A DNA stretch of 64,000 nucleotides from Ceratothoa steindachneri (GCA_963969495.1 OZ018329.1:74476912-74540911), one strand, 5' to 3'. Shown: positions 22,060-34,300, counted from the first letter of the stretch. Program-made: numbers and translations. The notes: a model not told the origin generated them from the sequence alone.

Positions 22060-22860
22060 GAACAATGATGACCTAGTATTCAATTTACATGTACTTACCT
22101 TTATCAATAGCTACTATTCAATGTACACTAATCAATTTTTGTAACATTCAATTAATAAATTGTGTTAGAAAATGATGTTTTTTTATCTTAAAAACTATTT
22201 TTGGAAAATGTCACAAAAATGTAATCGACTTAGTTATAAGATCGGATTTTTTACAAAATTGTTCAAAATCAGTTGAAAAAATTAAACGACTTAAAAAGAT
22301 TTTTTGTGACCCAATGTTTTGTTTGAGATCGAAGTATTTATAAATTGAAAAATGCTATTAGCCAATATACATATAAATAAGTAAGAGATTTTCATTAGAA
22401 AGCTAGTACTAGATTTATCCTCTCATATTATCTTACCTTAGTAATGTTATTCTCTTGGAAGTGACATGCTGATATAGGATTCAGAGATAGAGGAAGTGTT
22501 TGGTAGGACCCCGATCGAGTTCACGGCCAATTTTACAGTACATACAAACTGTAACTGTACGAGTACCTCATTCAACCACACGGAGACGTCTGTAAACTAA
22601 ACAACAACTTTGCTTTTAGAAAAGGTGATGGACACTGGCAAAGAGGTAGGGATGAGGGGACATGATAAAAAAAACTGAATAAACAGAGAACAGTAGTAAA
22701 GAAATATAATTGAGGATAAATAAATCCTTCCGCAGCCGTAGACGCTGTTCTAAGCAGAAGAAGCGAACTTTCAGGAGAGCTGACGTGAAAAGGAGCAAAG
22801 AGATGGGCTCCGTTGACTCTTTGGTTTTGAAGTGTTTTCTTTTGCATGTTGATTAGTTCA
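22060..22860. other. Unassigned AT-rich DNA
   Basis: No convincing coding sequence. The minus-strand open frames at 22572-22847 are low-complexity Leu/Phe/Ser and unrecognised. Confidence 0.35.
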
Positions 22861-22871
22861 GTTGGGTCTAT

Positions 22872-23037
22872 TGGATCTTGTAAAGATGAGATATCGCAAG
22901 GGTTTGTTGATCCTAATATAACTTAACCTAACCTAACCTAACAAACTTAATCTAGAATCGGCTAGCCTAGTTTAAGTTAAGTTATATTATATAAAGGTAA
23001 AAAAAAGCTTGGGATGTCTCATCTTTGCAAGATCAGG
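22872..23037. repeat. Small inverted-repeat element with telomere-like TTAGG core
   Basis: GATCTTGTAAAGATGAGATA near 22874 pairs with the reverse complement of GTCTCATCTTTGCAAGATC near 23016. A second inner pair, ATATAACTTAACC and TTTAAGTTAAGTTATAT, lies inside. The left inner arm contains three tandem AACCT units (TTAGG on the other strand). It looks like a MITE or hairpin of about 165 bases. No transposase is associated. Confidence 0.55.
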
Positions 23038-23352
23038 TCTATTTATGTATGGGACCATAGCCATGTGGCCTCAAGTAATTAACTTGTAAAATATAAACGG
23101 TTGAAAATCGCAATAGCCGAGAAAACCCATAAAAGGCAACTGGCCACTTTTAAGATAAGGAAACTTGTGACACCATTTAAGAAAGAGTCAGAAGGGAATG
23201 ATAGAGTTGTCCTCTCTTGGATGATTACTTGCAACAAGATATAAATCTGCACAGGTAGATGAAAGCAATTAATTAGCCGCCTAGATAACACGTTCTCAAC
23301 CAGGGAGAAATTCCTTATAGGGGTGCGGGGTAGAGTTTCAAGAGAGTAATTT

Positions 23353-23627
23353 GGCAAACACAGTCTTCCTCAAAGCCCTCGGAAGAAGCTCTTCTCTCAT
23401 ACACGAGAAGGTAACACTTAAAATAGGCGTTCTCTCAGATAGCCAAAAAAACTATCTTTCGATTGGCTTTTTTAAGTGTCACCCTTGCTTTTTGAAGAGA
23501 ATGGAAAATTTGTTATATTTTCCATCTCCGCTACACCTTTATCTGAGAGAACGCCTATTTTAAGTGTTACCTTCTCGTGTATGTGAGAAGAGCTCCTTCC
23601 GAGGGCTTTGAGGAAGACTGTGTCTGC
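23353..23627. mobile_element. Foldback element with ~88 bp arms
   Basis: The left arm 23353-23441 (from GGCAAACACAGTCTTCCTC to GCGTTCTCTCAGATA) matches the reverse complement of 23540-23627 with only a few mismatches. About 98 bases lie between the arms. Such near-perfect long arms are typical of a recently formed foldback or MITE. It abuts the mariner tail at 23690. Confidence 0.85.
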
Positions 23628-23689
23628 AAAAAAATAGCCTTTTAACCGCATATAAATATGTGTTTAAATTGTAATATTAATCAATGTGG

Positions 23690-23817
23690 CCGCCCTCGCC
23701 GGCAATCACGCGCTCCAGGCGAAACCTGAAGGCTGCGCAGACGTTGCGGACGAAGTCCTTCCTCATGATGGCCCACAGAGGGTTGACGGTGGACTTCAGC
23801 TCTTTGACGTTTAAAAT
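23690..23817 (-). pseudogene. Tc1/mariner-type transposase C-terminal fragment
   Basis: The minus strand reads VKELKSTVNPLWAIMRKDFV, then RNVCAAFRFRLERVIAGEGG and HID before a TAA. The pattern F-R-x-R-L-E-x-V-I-x-x-x-G-G-H ends many Tc1/mariner transposases of arthropods and nematodes. The stretch is strikingly GC-rich against its AT-rich surroundings, which sharpens its right-hand boundary. Only about 43 codons remain; the catalytic part is missing. Confidence 0.6.
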
Positions 23818-23829
23818 TTTATTTTGTTT

Positions 23830-25860
23830 GTCCCTTAAGCTTTAATTTTATTATTATTATTGACTTTGTAATACTAAAATATAAGTAAACATTCAAATTT
23901 GAAACTTGATTCTTTAAAATGAATTTCACTTTCGCCTCGAAGCTAATTTTGCAAATGTTCTCCCCAAAATAAAGTGCAATTATTCATTATTTATAAAGCA
24001 TAACTCATTTACCCACACCTTAAAAATGACTTCATTATTTCTGTAAAAAAATATTAGTATTTTCGTTATTGTTGTTGATAATATATTTAAATTTTGAGGC
24101 ACCAACCGCCCCTTCCCTTTCACCATCTCCCATTTCTCCAAGAATATAATAATTAAACTGGATAATTTATCATTTTTAACTTTTAAAATTTTCAATACGT
24201 TTATTAAATTTATATAATTTAATTTCTAATTCAATTTCTAACCATGTCTAAGAGGAGCATCAGTCATGAATGAGAAAGGGACTATTATAAACCTAAAGGT
24301 AAAGTTGAAGGTCTAAAAACATCGAAAGGATAAGTCCACAGAACGAGAGGATAAGAATATCAACTCCAACTCCACAACTACTGTAGTCACTTCGAGGGCA
24401 GGGCAACGCTAACGTACCCCCCTCCCCAATACCATTGCATACGATGTCGAAAATATGACCAAAAGAAATGCAAAGAATAAAGTCCTATGTTTAATAACAA
24501 ACACCAGAAAAGGAAAAGTGAAGATGGACTTACAACCTTTCTTCATAATTTCTAGCATAAATAAGGTCTTCAGAAAAAGGGCCGAAGATATATGGGAGAA
24601 AATAAACAACCTCCCGCCAGGATTGGCAGAACAGATCTATATTTCAAACGACCAAAGCACTCAACTTTAATTCCAAAGCTCACGACATCAGCTGAGGAGA
24701 AAAGAGGAACCCATAGTCAGGAAGAACAGGAAAATAGACGGTATGACAATCTGACAATAAATACCGAAAACGACAAAACTTATCGAACAGAAAAAATACT
24801 ACGAAATTTAAAACCGAATTAAGATAACCAGGAATGAAACCCGATGAGGATAAGCAAATAACCGAAGAAGGACACAAGAAAACAGGCAAAAAAATAACGC
24901 AAAGCTATGTACATAACGTTACTCCAAAGGCATGAATGCCATTCATTACTCATGAAAGATATAATAAACAATAAAGATACGTGGAAGAGAATAGTCGGAT
25001 CTCTCGAACACTAAGAGCCAAAGGAACTTAGGAACACTGAGTGAGAAAAGGGAAAGAATGAATGAAGCGAAAATAAAGCATGGTGGTTCGGAGTCCGCAT
25101 TAATCAGTAGGTCCTTTGAACATGGGAATTATTCATTTTTCACCTACGACTACCAAGATTGCTCATCTTGGCTCCTCTCTCTAAACTTTACTAAATCTCG
25201 CTCTGGTTTCCTTTACTAAGCACTTCCCTCTATATGCTTAAATGTAGAAATTAGTTTAAAAAACTATATAATAAATATCTTAAGAGTGAGACAGAAGATA
25301 AATATTTGTAATTATTATGTTAGGTTCAAAAGTATTAATAATATTTGGAAAATATTTTAATTCCACTAAGTCAAGGGAATAATTTTGAATGTTTAATTTG
25401 CGTATTTCAATTTTTCGAAAGAGTAAAACTGTAGATTACCTTTTGCTAATTTCTATGAAAAATAAACAGTTTCTAGATGAAAAGTCAATGCCGTTTGGCG
25501 TCTACTTAAAAATATGCGAAAAGATAAAAAGAGGAAGAGAACAAAATAGATAAGCAGACAGGTAGAGGACGAAAGAAGGAAACCTTCAGAGGGGAAATCA
25601 GATGAAAAAGGGAGTGGAAAGAAACCTCGTTTCCACGTCTCTCCCCGAATTGCACACCTACGTGCTTTTCGGTGAAGTCGAGGAAACTTGTCAAATAAGG
25701 AAGCTTTGTGGGTAGATCCGCATCCCTCCAGGCGAGTTTCCTGCAGCTTACTTTGACGAGCAGGAGCTCTTTCATTTGGCAAGACCATCTGAGAGGACAA
25801 AACGCGTTCACATCCTGTAAAGTTGTCACCTTCGTTATTGGAGCGTTCAAACTCTCTTTA
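23830..25860. other. Mostly unassigned; possible retroelement ORF at 24455-25010
   Basis: Between 24455 and 24670 a plus-strand frame reads KVLCLITNTRKGKVKMDLQP, then AEDIWEKINNLPPGLAEQIY. A later piece near 24945-25005 reads HECHSLLMKDIINNKDTWKR. These read like real protein but I cannot place the family; a LINE ORF1 or linker is a guess. The open frames at 25453-25850 (minus) show no domain. The rest is AT-rich non-coding DNA. Confidence 0.3.
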
Positions 25861-25867
25861 TAAAGTC

Positions 25868-26190
25868 GTCTTAGGTTAGGCTTATGTTAAATTAGGTTTA
25901 TTAACTTAGGTTTAAGTTACGTTAGGTTTATGTTAAATTAGGTTTATTAACCTAGGTTTAAGTTACGTTAGGCTTATGTTACGGTAGTGTGAGATTAAGA
26001 TTGATAAGGCTTAAGGTAGGTTAATTTAGGTAAGATTAGGCTTAATTTAGGCTCATTATGTTTAGTTTAGGTTACGTTAGGCTTACGTTACGGTAAATTA
26101 AGTTTGATAAGGCTTAAAGTTAGTTAATTTATGCTTAGTTTCGGTAAAATTAAGCTTTAGTTTAGAATAGGCTTAGGTCAAATTAGTTTT
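25868..26190 (+). repeat. Degenerate TTAGG-rich tandem repeat
   Basis: TTAGGTTTA/TTAGGCTTA-type units fill this stretch. A block of about 52 bases (TTAGGTTTATGTTAAATTAG and TAACCTAGGTTTAAGTTACG) is repeated in tandem at 25880-25985, and a longer period recurs near 26055-26130 (GTTACGTTAGGCTTACGTTA). The TTAGG core resembles arthropod telomere repeats, but the order is too irregular for true telomeric DNA. Confidence 0.6.
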
Positions 26191-26584
26191 AGGAAGAAAG
26201 TTCACTCCCTGCTCCCAAGCGACAGAGGCATCATCCTTGAAGTGGACACTGGATTTTGTATGAGAGGAAAATAACACTACAAAAAAGGGTCAATAATAGC
26301 ACCAAGAATAAGGCTGGCCTCTGAAATATATAACCAAATGATATTATTTAGCTCCTCTAAAGATTTGGCGGCTGAATATGTGATCACCCGCGTAGGCTTG
26401 TCTCTGTATATTTATATACAAAATATCTCATAAAAGATAAAGACGGATTTCGATTACTATTATGTGGAGGGGAGGGGAGGGGAGGTAGTGTCCTGAAAAG
26501 CGAAGAGCACTCGATGGCATGGGTTTGAACCCCACCTATTTTTCAATTTCGTTAACGGGTAAAAGCGTGTATTGTATCTCTTTA

Positions 26585-26595
<11 letters not shown>

Positions 26596-26663
<68 letters not shown>
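26596..26663. repeat. (AT)n microsatellite
   Basis: An AT dinucleotide run preceded by TTTATTTATTTATT. A GGGTTTGAACCCC motif resembling a tRNA T-arm lies about 75 bases upstream (near 26522), but the rest of a tRNA is not recognisable. Confidence 0.9.
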
Positions 26664-26665
<2 letters not shown>

Positions 26666-26879
26666 GCGCGTGAGACAGGAAATCAGAGTTAAAAAAAAGA
26701 GAAAAGAGAACAGAGAGACATCCTGCTTAAAAAAAAATACCCTGCCCGAATTAGAACCTAGGTTTTATTTTCTGCGTCACCCATTCAATTTCATCTCCTA
26801 TTTTGGAGAATACTTCCAAAGAAAATATAACTTAAATACTCTCATTAAATAAAATAACTTCTGTAAGGGAATCGATACC

Positions 26880-27930
26880 CCCCCCCCCTCCTCTCAGTTG
26901 AGTCGCTGGTCGTTAACCACAACATGCTGGCAGTGGATACGCCGTAGCTCGACCACTTAACCTTCTCCCGTCTCGCCCATCGTCTCGAGGAGAAGCTGAA
27001 CTGTTTTCGGACCACTTAATGCAATAATCAGCTCAGGTCAGAAACCAAGACTCTAACATCGGTTAAAAGAGCAAGATTTCCCCTAAGAGCTGGCATTCAA
27101 TTTCACCGCATATGCGAAATTAGAAGAGCGTCGCCCTAAAGCCAGAAGGTCCCTCAAGGCTAGCTGTACGACGCCCTGAGAAAAACCGTTGGAAAGACGC
27201 GGTAGATTACGTTAGTCAGCAAGGCGACGAAGTCCCCGGCAAGAGGCTGGGCTACCAACAGTAGGCACTAAGGAGAATCTCATCCTCGAGCTTGTTCCTG
27301 GTGGTCACAGCGAACTTTAAGTTAACTTGATCAAGTTCAACTTACTCTCGTCAGAGAAACCCCCCTATCCTGGTTTATCCCAAAACACAGAGATAGTCCT
27401 CGCCCTTGAGGAACACCCCAAGTGAACTCCCTCCAGCACTCTCCTGAGTCAAAGGATTCAAGCATTGACTCATCGCTCGCCAGTGCGAATTATTCCCCAG
27501 AGTAATCCGAAAAGAAAAAAGAAACATTCGTTCACTGTCCCGTGGGGATATAATTTCCTACCAAAGTCCTCTGGGGCTTTAAAGCTATTTCTCCCTTACG
27601 GACACATCTGGACAAGCGTCACACGTTGGCCCGGAAACAACATTCCTGAGGTGACGTAACCATTGAGTTGAAGGTCAGACTCAAACCCGATTCTAGTAGG
27701 AAGCTCTAAAGGTATTTAAACCCCGGTATCCATTTCAGTGAAGCCGTTTGCATTTTTTATATCAAAGTGAGCTGTGGGTCAACCATCACTATAATTTTAA
27801 GTAGTCATGTTAGAAAGCCTCAATTAATTTCGTTGAATTCATTTTTGTGTATCTAGTGTGTCAAATTTCGTTGGGTCATGTTTTTTTGGTTTTAATTAAA
27901 GTTTTAGTTTTTTTTAACAAATTTTTATCC
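26880..27930 (+). repeat. Unidentified interspersed modular repeat, copy A
   Basis: Aligned blocks shared with copy B (28845-30320) include AAGATTTCCCCTAAGAGCTG with CATTCAATTTCACC (about 27070-27105), GAGAAAAACCGTTGGAA (27178), CGAAGTCCCCGG...GGCTGGGCTACC (27230), and CATCCTCGAGCTTGTTCCTGG with TTAAGTTAACTTG, CTCTCGTCAGAGAAACCCCC and CTCGCCCTTGAGGAAC (27281-27415). The copy ends in CATTGAGTTGAAGG and GGTATTTAAACC. It contains one copy of the palindrome-rich module. The open frame at 27465-27659 is probably incidental. A solo LTR-like identity is possible but unproven. Confidence 0.65.
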
Positions 27931-28129
27931 AATCCTCGAAACGCTAAGCAAGGCACTAGGAACCCTCAAAGATTAAGAAATAATCAGATAATAATAATCA
28001 ATCATAATAAAATATATAGCACTCTTAGAGATAAAACGTAATCTCGGAGTTTTGACGTAAGTAAACAACCCAAACGTACGAACACCTTCCATCACTCGGT
28101 CCTTCCTATGCCACGACAACTTCCTTAAT

Positions 28130-28308
28130 TCTTTTTCCATTTTGTTCATAATCCAAAGTCCTGAAAATCTCCTCGGCACAACTGTAAACAGTTTGAGGGA
28201 TATGAGATCCCCCTGTCTCACTTCTTTTTTTATTTGTATTTTATTTACTGACTGAGTGCTACTTAAATGACAAGGTTGCATCACCGTAAATTTAGGAAAG
28301 TATGACAA
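28130..28308 (-). pseudogene. LINE reverse transcriptase fragment (RTE-like motif B)
   Basis: The minus strand reads SVNKIQIKKEVRQGDLISLK, then LFTVV. The R-Q-G-D-x-I-S/L-P/L-x-L-F pattern is the motif B segment of RTE/L1-type reverse transcriptases. Only a few dozen codons remain. It lies between the two copies of the modular repeat and is not obviously part of either. Confidence 0.5.
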
Positions 28309-28844
28309 TGTAGGTTTTGTTAATTCCTTATTTAGGTAGTGAGGTATTTCGTATTTATGTGTTCACTGCAATAATTACTGCTGAAAACAGCCTGCAGATG
28401 ACCATAGGTTCTATAGTCACTTCTGACACCTGCCTTTTCCGGTGTTTGATTGCTGTCGAGTGGAATCTTATTTTTCCTTTAAACATTTATTTTTAAAAAC
28501 AGGGCTAGTTCCTCATCAAGACAGTCAGCAACAACCTTTATAATATCGATTGTTAGTTAGACAGCCAGATAGGCAGTGTTTCCGTTTCATGGGGTGCACA
28601 GGGTTTTTAATAGTCCTGCAATAATATTTTCTAGTAAAATTTCTTAGGGAGTTTTTAATTAAAAAAATATTTTCCAACATAAATACTCAACTGCAGCCAA
28701 CTCCTGGAACAAACAGTAGATATGATCGCCTGCAGGCTATCCAATAACTTTTGTAGAGGTCTAATAAATGCGAAATACCCCTCTACATGGCATTAGTAAA
28801 CCATAAGAAAAGCTTTCATTTAAGTTCTAATACCACGTAGGGGA

Positions 28845-30320
28845 ATTGTCACTCCCCCGTTCTCTCTCAGTGGAGACCCGGGACGGTAACCACAAGTACA
28901 TCCAGGCCAGGCAACGTGGGTTAAGCTCGTAACCACAGACCCTCGCCATTTGTCTGTATGAAAAGCAGTTCAAGCCGAACGGCTTTAAACTGCAAGATCT
29001 CCCCTACGAGAGTATATTCAATTTCACCTCAAGTAAGAAATTGAAGGCGCGTTTCTCTCAAGCTCGAAGGCCAGCTGGAGCAGAGTTGAGACTTGATGAG
29101 AAAAACCGTTAGAATAAAACCCTCCTGGGCCCGTCCACAAGCTTCCCCCCCCTACCCCAGTAGGGTGACGAGGTATAAATAAGAAACACTTAGGAAAAAC
29201 GAGGTAGAATACGCCACTCTCCAGGCTACGAAGTCCCCGGATTGAGGCCGGGCTACCGAGACTGAACAGGTAGATACTTGAGTTGCCAGACTACGAAGTC
29301 CCCTGCAAAGAGAGGCAGGGCTACCTAGGGGGCTAAGAAGCAGCTCGTCCTCGAGCTAGTCCCTGGTTATCAAACCGAATGTTAAGTTAACTTGTTCAAG
29401 TTCAACTTACTCTCGTCAGAGAGACTCCTCATATCCTGGTGCATCCTAAAGCCCAGAGATATTCCTTGCACTTGAGGAATCACGAAAATAAGAGGAAAAA
29501 GGCTCCCCCTGGAGCCCGTTACGCGGGGGCCACACCAAACTCATAAGTTAACTTGGTTGAGGAACCAGGTTCAACTCATTCTCGTCAGAGAAACCCCCTT
29601 CTGTTATCCTCGCCCTTGAGGAAGACTGGAACTAAGAAGAAGCTCATCCTCGAGCTAGTTCCTGGTTACCAAACCGACCTTTAAGTTAACTTGTTCAAGC
29701 TCAACTTATTCTCGTCAGAGAAACGCCCCTTCTCGATCCTCGCCCTTGAAGAACACCCCTCCGAGTACAGTCCTCGCCCATGAGGAACTACGTAACGAAG
29801 GAGAAAAGCTCCCCCTCGAGCCCATTACCCGGTGGTCACACCGAACTCTAAGTTAACTTGGTTTAAGAACCAAGTTCAACTTACTCTCTCCAGGGAGGCC
29901 CCGCCTACCTTGGTGCCACCTAAAGCACCGTGATTCTTCTCCCCCTGGAAGACTCCCCCCCCCCACCTGAATACCGTGTGGACCCCCATCTGCTACACTC
30001 GCCAAAGTACCTCGTGATCTCGACCACATCCAACAATCTGGTCGAAGCACGCGTCAAAGGACCTACTAGATTCCTGTGGTGTCTGGGGCTCATTGAGTTC
30101 AAGGGCAAACTCAAATCAGCTGCCAGAGCAACTAAGATATTTAAACTCTAGTAGAGAAAATTTGCCTAAATATTGTATATTAAAGTGCGTATCGAATTTA
30201 GCCAATTTTAGAGGGTCAAGTTAATTAGGGTAATTATTGTGGATTATAATATTCGGAGTATTTCTGTGGTTCATGTTTGGTTTTGTGTAGTAACTTGTTA
30301 AATTTAAAATATAAGTTTAT
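28845..30320 (+). repeat. Unidentified interspersed modular repeat, copy B with amplified module
   Basis: This is the same family and orientation as copy A, but the module carrying CTCGTCCTCGAGCTAGTCCC, TAAGTTAACTTG, TTCAAGTTCAACTTACTCTC and CTCGCCCTTGAGGAA occurs about four times (starting near 29333, 29505, 29636 and 29800). The ends match copy A: GAGAAAAACCGTTAGAA (29098) and CATTGAGTTCAAGGGCAAAC followed by GATATTTAAACTC (30090-30150). Short open frames at 29853-30151 lie inside and show no domain. Confidence 0.65.
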
Positions 30321-33300
30321 TTGGGGAATTCCTGTGCGTTTCTTTATATCCTTACGTGTTTGAAGCGGCTTTTCTTTAAAACAACAAAATTAGCACTCTT
30401 AGAACAAAGCCTACTTCATCAAAGAAGTATTTCACGTTCCACAAGGTATACCACGACAAAAGTGGTGTCAGGTGTGGAGTGATCAAAAGGGGCATTCTGC
30501 TACAATCACTACGCAATGGAAGAATTAGTTAGATTTACAATTGGCATACTCTCTTACATGTGCAATCATGCATTGTTTCCAGTTAAGATGCTATATGCCA
30601 ATAAAAAATACAAATAAAGAAAGAAGTGAGTTTGGAGACTCATTATCCACTAATTGTTTACAACAATGCATGAGATTTTCAGGACAAAAAACACTGGAAA
30701 TTAATCAAAGATATTTAAGACCCCTTCGTTCTGTTGACTATATCGTATTATTTTCGTCGAATCCAGAAGAATTGCAGTTAATTTAATAACACAATTATCA
30801 GAAACTATTCTCATTCTCACTGAAAAGGTCATTTTAAGACATAATTAATAGACACTAGTTTTGCATATAATAAACCAATTAGAATTTAGATAACATTTTA
30901 GGGCAGGTACAAAAATACCACTAAGCCAGCTTGTGATTCGTGGTGAGAGCCCGAAAAAGGAATTCAATAGAATAACAAAATTAGACCTGAGGTCAAACAA
31001 AATGTCTCATTGCTTAAAACATAGTCTTTAGACATTGAAGCCTACCATTTGTAAATTAAAGAAGTGAAATTTGGACACTAAATACAAAAAGCATACAGAA
31101 AACGAGGACAACTAAAATAACTTGGAACGATTCTTCAAAGAATAACACGCAGTAACCATAAAAGAAATACTTGGCTAAGAGCACAGTTACAGTTGAGAGA
31201 TATAGTAGACAAAAAATAGAAGTGTTTGGAATAGGAATGATACATGGTTATAAGAATGTAAAGAAGACGGACGAAATAAATCTTAAATTGGACATTGGTG
31301 AGAAGATTAAGTTGGCTAACTCGTGTATTTGCAAAATTGAAAAGTCTGCGTCTTCCTGACCCAAGTTTTTCTGATCACTTTCCTCTTCCATACATCTTTC
31401 TTCTCAGTGTCTCTTATAGAAACAATATAGAAGCCATTAGATAGGGGCTTGGCTCCAATCACTCAGAGATGTCACAATTTAACTATTAACTCATAATTAG
31501 GTCGGTTTTATCCTCCGTAATGTTTATAAATTTCTCTTTACAACTTGGAGATATTGACATACCATATTAATGATGTCATGCAAGAAGTTATTACTGTGAA
31601 GATGCGATGACCCGTTCTTACAGCTGGTGTTAGTTGCCTCCAAGAAAACTTTATTAGCAGCTGCCTGTTGAATGAACCTCTTCCACCCGAGATCATCGCC
31701 CTTGATGTCATGACCCGATGACATCAAACAATGAAATAGGATTATTTCGGGTCTATAGAAGAAAGGATTCGACCCTGCGGTTTGGATGACGCCCTTAGAT
31801 AGGTCGGGCCCAACGCGTCAAAAAGTATCTCGATAAGTTACCAAAATATAGCTATTCTAAATATTAATAAATGATCAATTAATTAAAAAAATATGAGTAT
31901 GAGTAATTTGACTAATTATGACATTTAATTTCTAACAAAAAAAACCTTAGGCTTCCTTTGAGTGGGGGGAGCGGTGGGCGAGCAGCCGGCACAAGCCGTT
32001 CCACTCTCTTTGTCTTCTTCACCTATTTCTAGGGGGCCAAGTGGCCCAGTAGAAGTCGGGTGCAGCCTGAAGACGGAGATAGAGAGTAAGAGACAAAGAG
32101 ACAAGTCGGAAAGTGGAAATATTAGTTGTAATAAAGCGTGCCATAATTGGTCAGCCTCAGGAAGTTAACCAAGAAGAATAGGGTTCGTTTTGCCAGCCAA
32201 GTCCTTTTGTATGTACAGTTTGCCTGACTAAGAAGATAACTGATTAATGTGGAATCCCAAATACGGCCTTATTCTAGAGTCTTCTATCCTTTATCTCTTC
32301 TACCTTGTTTATTCTTTCGTTGATCATTTCCGATCAAAGAGAGGACGTAAGATCTGTCTAATCTCTATTTACTTTGTTTTAGATCACTCTATTCGCTATG
32401 AAACCGTTTAGTCACTATATGGTGGTTGAAAAATAAGCTAATCAGTGCCATTAATTATAATATTTTTATGTAGATATTTGGATTTTACTTACCTGTGATT
32501 AAGAATGTTAAAGCTCCTCCTATACTTGAGTATAGGAGGGGCATGGATTTTTACAATCTCTTTTATAGGGTTCTGTAAATGCTTTACCCAAGTTGTACTG
32601 CTGTGGTAAGGATGTCAGAGTCAGTCTTTCAGACATTTTTTAGGGGGAGGGGGATAGTAGAAGGAAAATATTAATCGCCATCATAGGCTCCTCCTACCCT
32701 CCTCTCCAAGTGGACCCAGATTGAGAAGGATCGACGAGAGCCGATGAAGGTGGAGTGGAGTAGGAGGAGGAGTCAAATAACTAAAATGAAAGAAGAGGTT
32801 AGGAGAATAGAAGTTGATCAAGTGTTGATCTTCCTTATAGTTGATTAATAGGTAGAATGGAACAACTTCATTTTGTTTTCCTATTGATTTTCGTTGGTTC
32901 CAAACCATACATCCCTCTATTACTTAGATCCTTCTATCGCTTTTAGAATTTTTATTCTATCTTTACACTTCAACTTCCTGCATATATCGGGAAAGACGCC
33001 TAATCTTTTTTAACTTTTTCAGTTTCTCTTTCTTGCATGTGTTCATTGTGGCATTCATGCAATTATATGTATCTAATTTCTATGAGCTTATGTAAATTGT
33101 TTGTTTAATTTATTTGTGTATGTTGCAGTGTTGTATTTCTTAATATTAATTTATGATGTAATTTCCAATTTTCACATTTTATTTTAACAAGTTTAGTACT
33201 TCACTTTAAGTATGCACGTTAAATTAAACTTCACTTAACTTTCGTTATCACTTCACCTTGTGCCTTTATATATTTGAAGTTGATATTATTCCTCTTATCA

Positions 33301-33890
33301 CTGTTCTCACTTATCGGTTATTCACTTTGGGTGATTTGGTCCATTCAGGTTGACTTCTTCGGGTATCTTTAAGCTATTCCTATTTGGTTATATTTGTCAG
33401 TTATTATGGTATTTGTCCTTATCAGGCTTAGTTGATAACTTCACTCTCAGCTAATGTCTTCCGCTGGGGAATCGAGTGTTCTGATGGTGGTGTGCTCTGA
33501 TAATTTTGGTAGAAGTGCTTCTATTTTACTTTATATATTTTCTCCTCCTTTTTTCTTAATGTTGATATTGAGCGGTTCTATTCTTGCCTCTTTATGCAGA
33601 CTCCTTTTACATTTTTTCTCTCTTCTCCGCGTGTTCGTAATTAGGTATAGAGCTTTGTTCTGCATCCTGTGGAGTTTTATTTTTTTGTTTTGCTCTTGAT
33701 TGGAAGGAAAGGGTTTATGAGCACTTACCTTCCTAGTGCCATATAATTTTTCCTTTGTTTTTCATGCATAATCCCCTTAAGCCAAAAAAGGGTTTAACAT
33801 TGATGTTTTGCCTTTTTTTCTGCTATGTGATTTATGGCCCCTTCATGTAGTTCTGATCTTCTACTTCAATATTTGCTACCTTGATCCTGA
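30321..33890. other. Unassigned DNA
   Basis: No supported gene. Open frames at 30541-30786, 31171-31359, 31524-31727 and 32681-32908 show no recognisable domain and do not form a chain. CTCCTCCTATACTTGAGTAT and its complement around 32514-32540 make a short hairpin (CTCCTATACT...AGTATAGGAG). Confidence 0.35.
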
Positions 33891-34300
33891 AGATTGGGCT
33901 TTCGTAAATTTTCTCCTGTTATTTCTCTCTTCCAATCCATTCGAAATTATTGACGTTGCTAATTTCTTTTGTTGTCTTCCTAGCCTAAAATTGTTCGTTC
34001 CTGTACAGTATAACGACGAGCTTGCTTAAGTCGTCTGCAAACAGTATGTTTTAGTAATCAGGCATTTTTGCTCTATAGATTTAATACAGCGTTGAGCTGA
34101 GGCAGCTCTCCCATAGAAGTCTAGCTTTCAGTTCGAATTCTGGTCTTCTGTAATCACTAATCACAACGTACGCTTTTGTGATCGTGATGTAATCGCAGAG
34201 AATTCTCTCAAGATTGTTTTTCTTCTATAGATTTAAGACTATATTTTGCCTTCTCTCACCCAGACTTTGTAAAAGGCTTTCTATACATCTCTTAGGACTA
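33890..34300 (-). pseudogene. Jockey-like LINE reverse transcriptase remnant
   Basis: On the minus strand, near 34260-34290, KAFYKVWV stands for the usual K-A-F-D-x-V-W. Further along, SCLSSTLY-IYRAKMPDY-NI and LFADDLSKLVVILYRNEQF (34000-34046) give the RT palm with an intact F-A-D-D catalytic box. Stops and small indels interrupt it. The same upstream string occurs at 43740-43800, so both are probably from one LINE family. Confidence 0.6.

Noticed and set aside
25453..25850. Two overlapping minus-strand open frames of about 115 codons
   Set aside because: No recognisable domain, overlapping frames, low-complexity Ser/Leu/Phe tails and no neighbour of the same kind.
26490..26560. A tRNA gene upstream of the (AT)n run
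   Set aside because: A GGGTTTGAACCCC T-arm is visible, but no matching acceptor, D-arm or anticodon arm can be drawn.
33454..34029. Plus-strand membrane-like proteins (Leu/Phe-rich)
   Set aside because: They lie antisense to, or beside, a minus-strand LINE reverse transcriptase remnant whose FADD box is recognisable.
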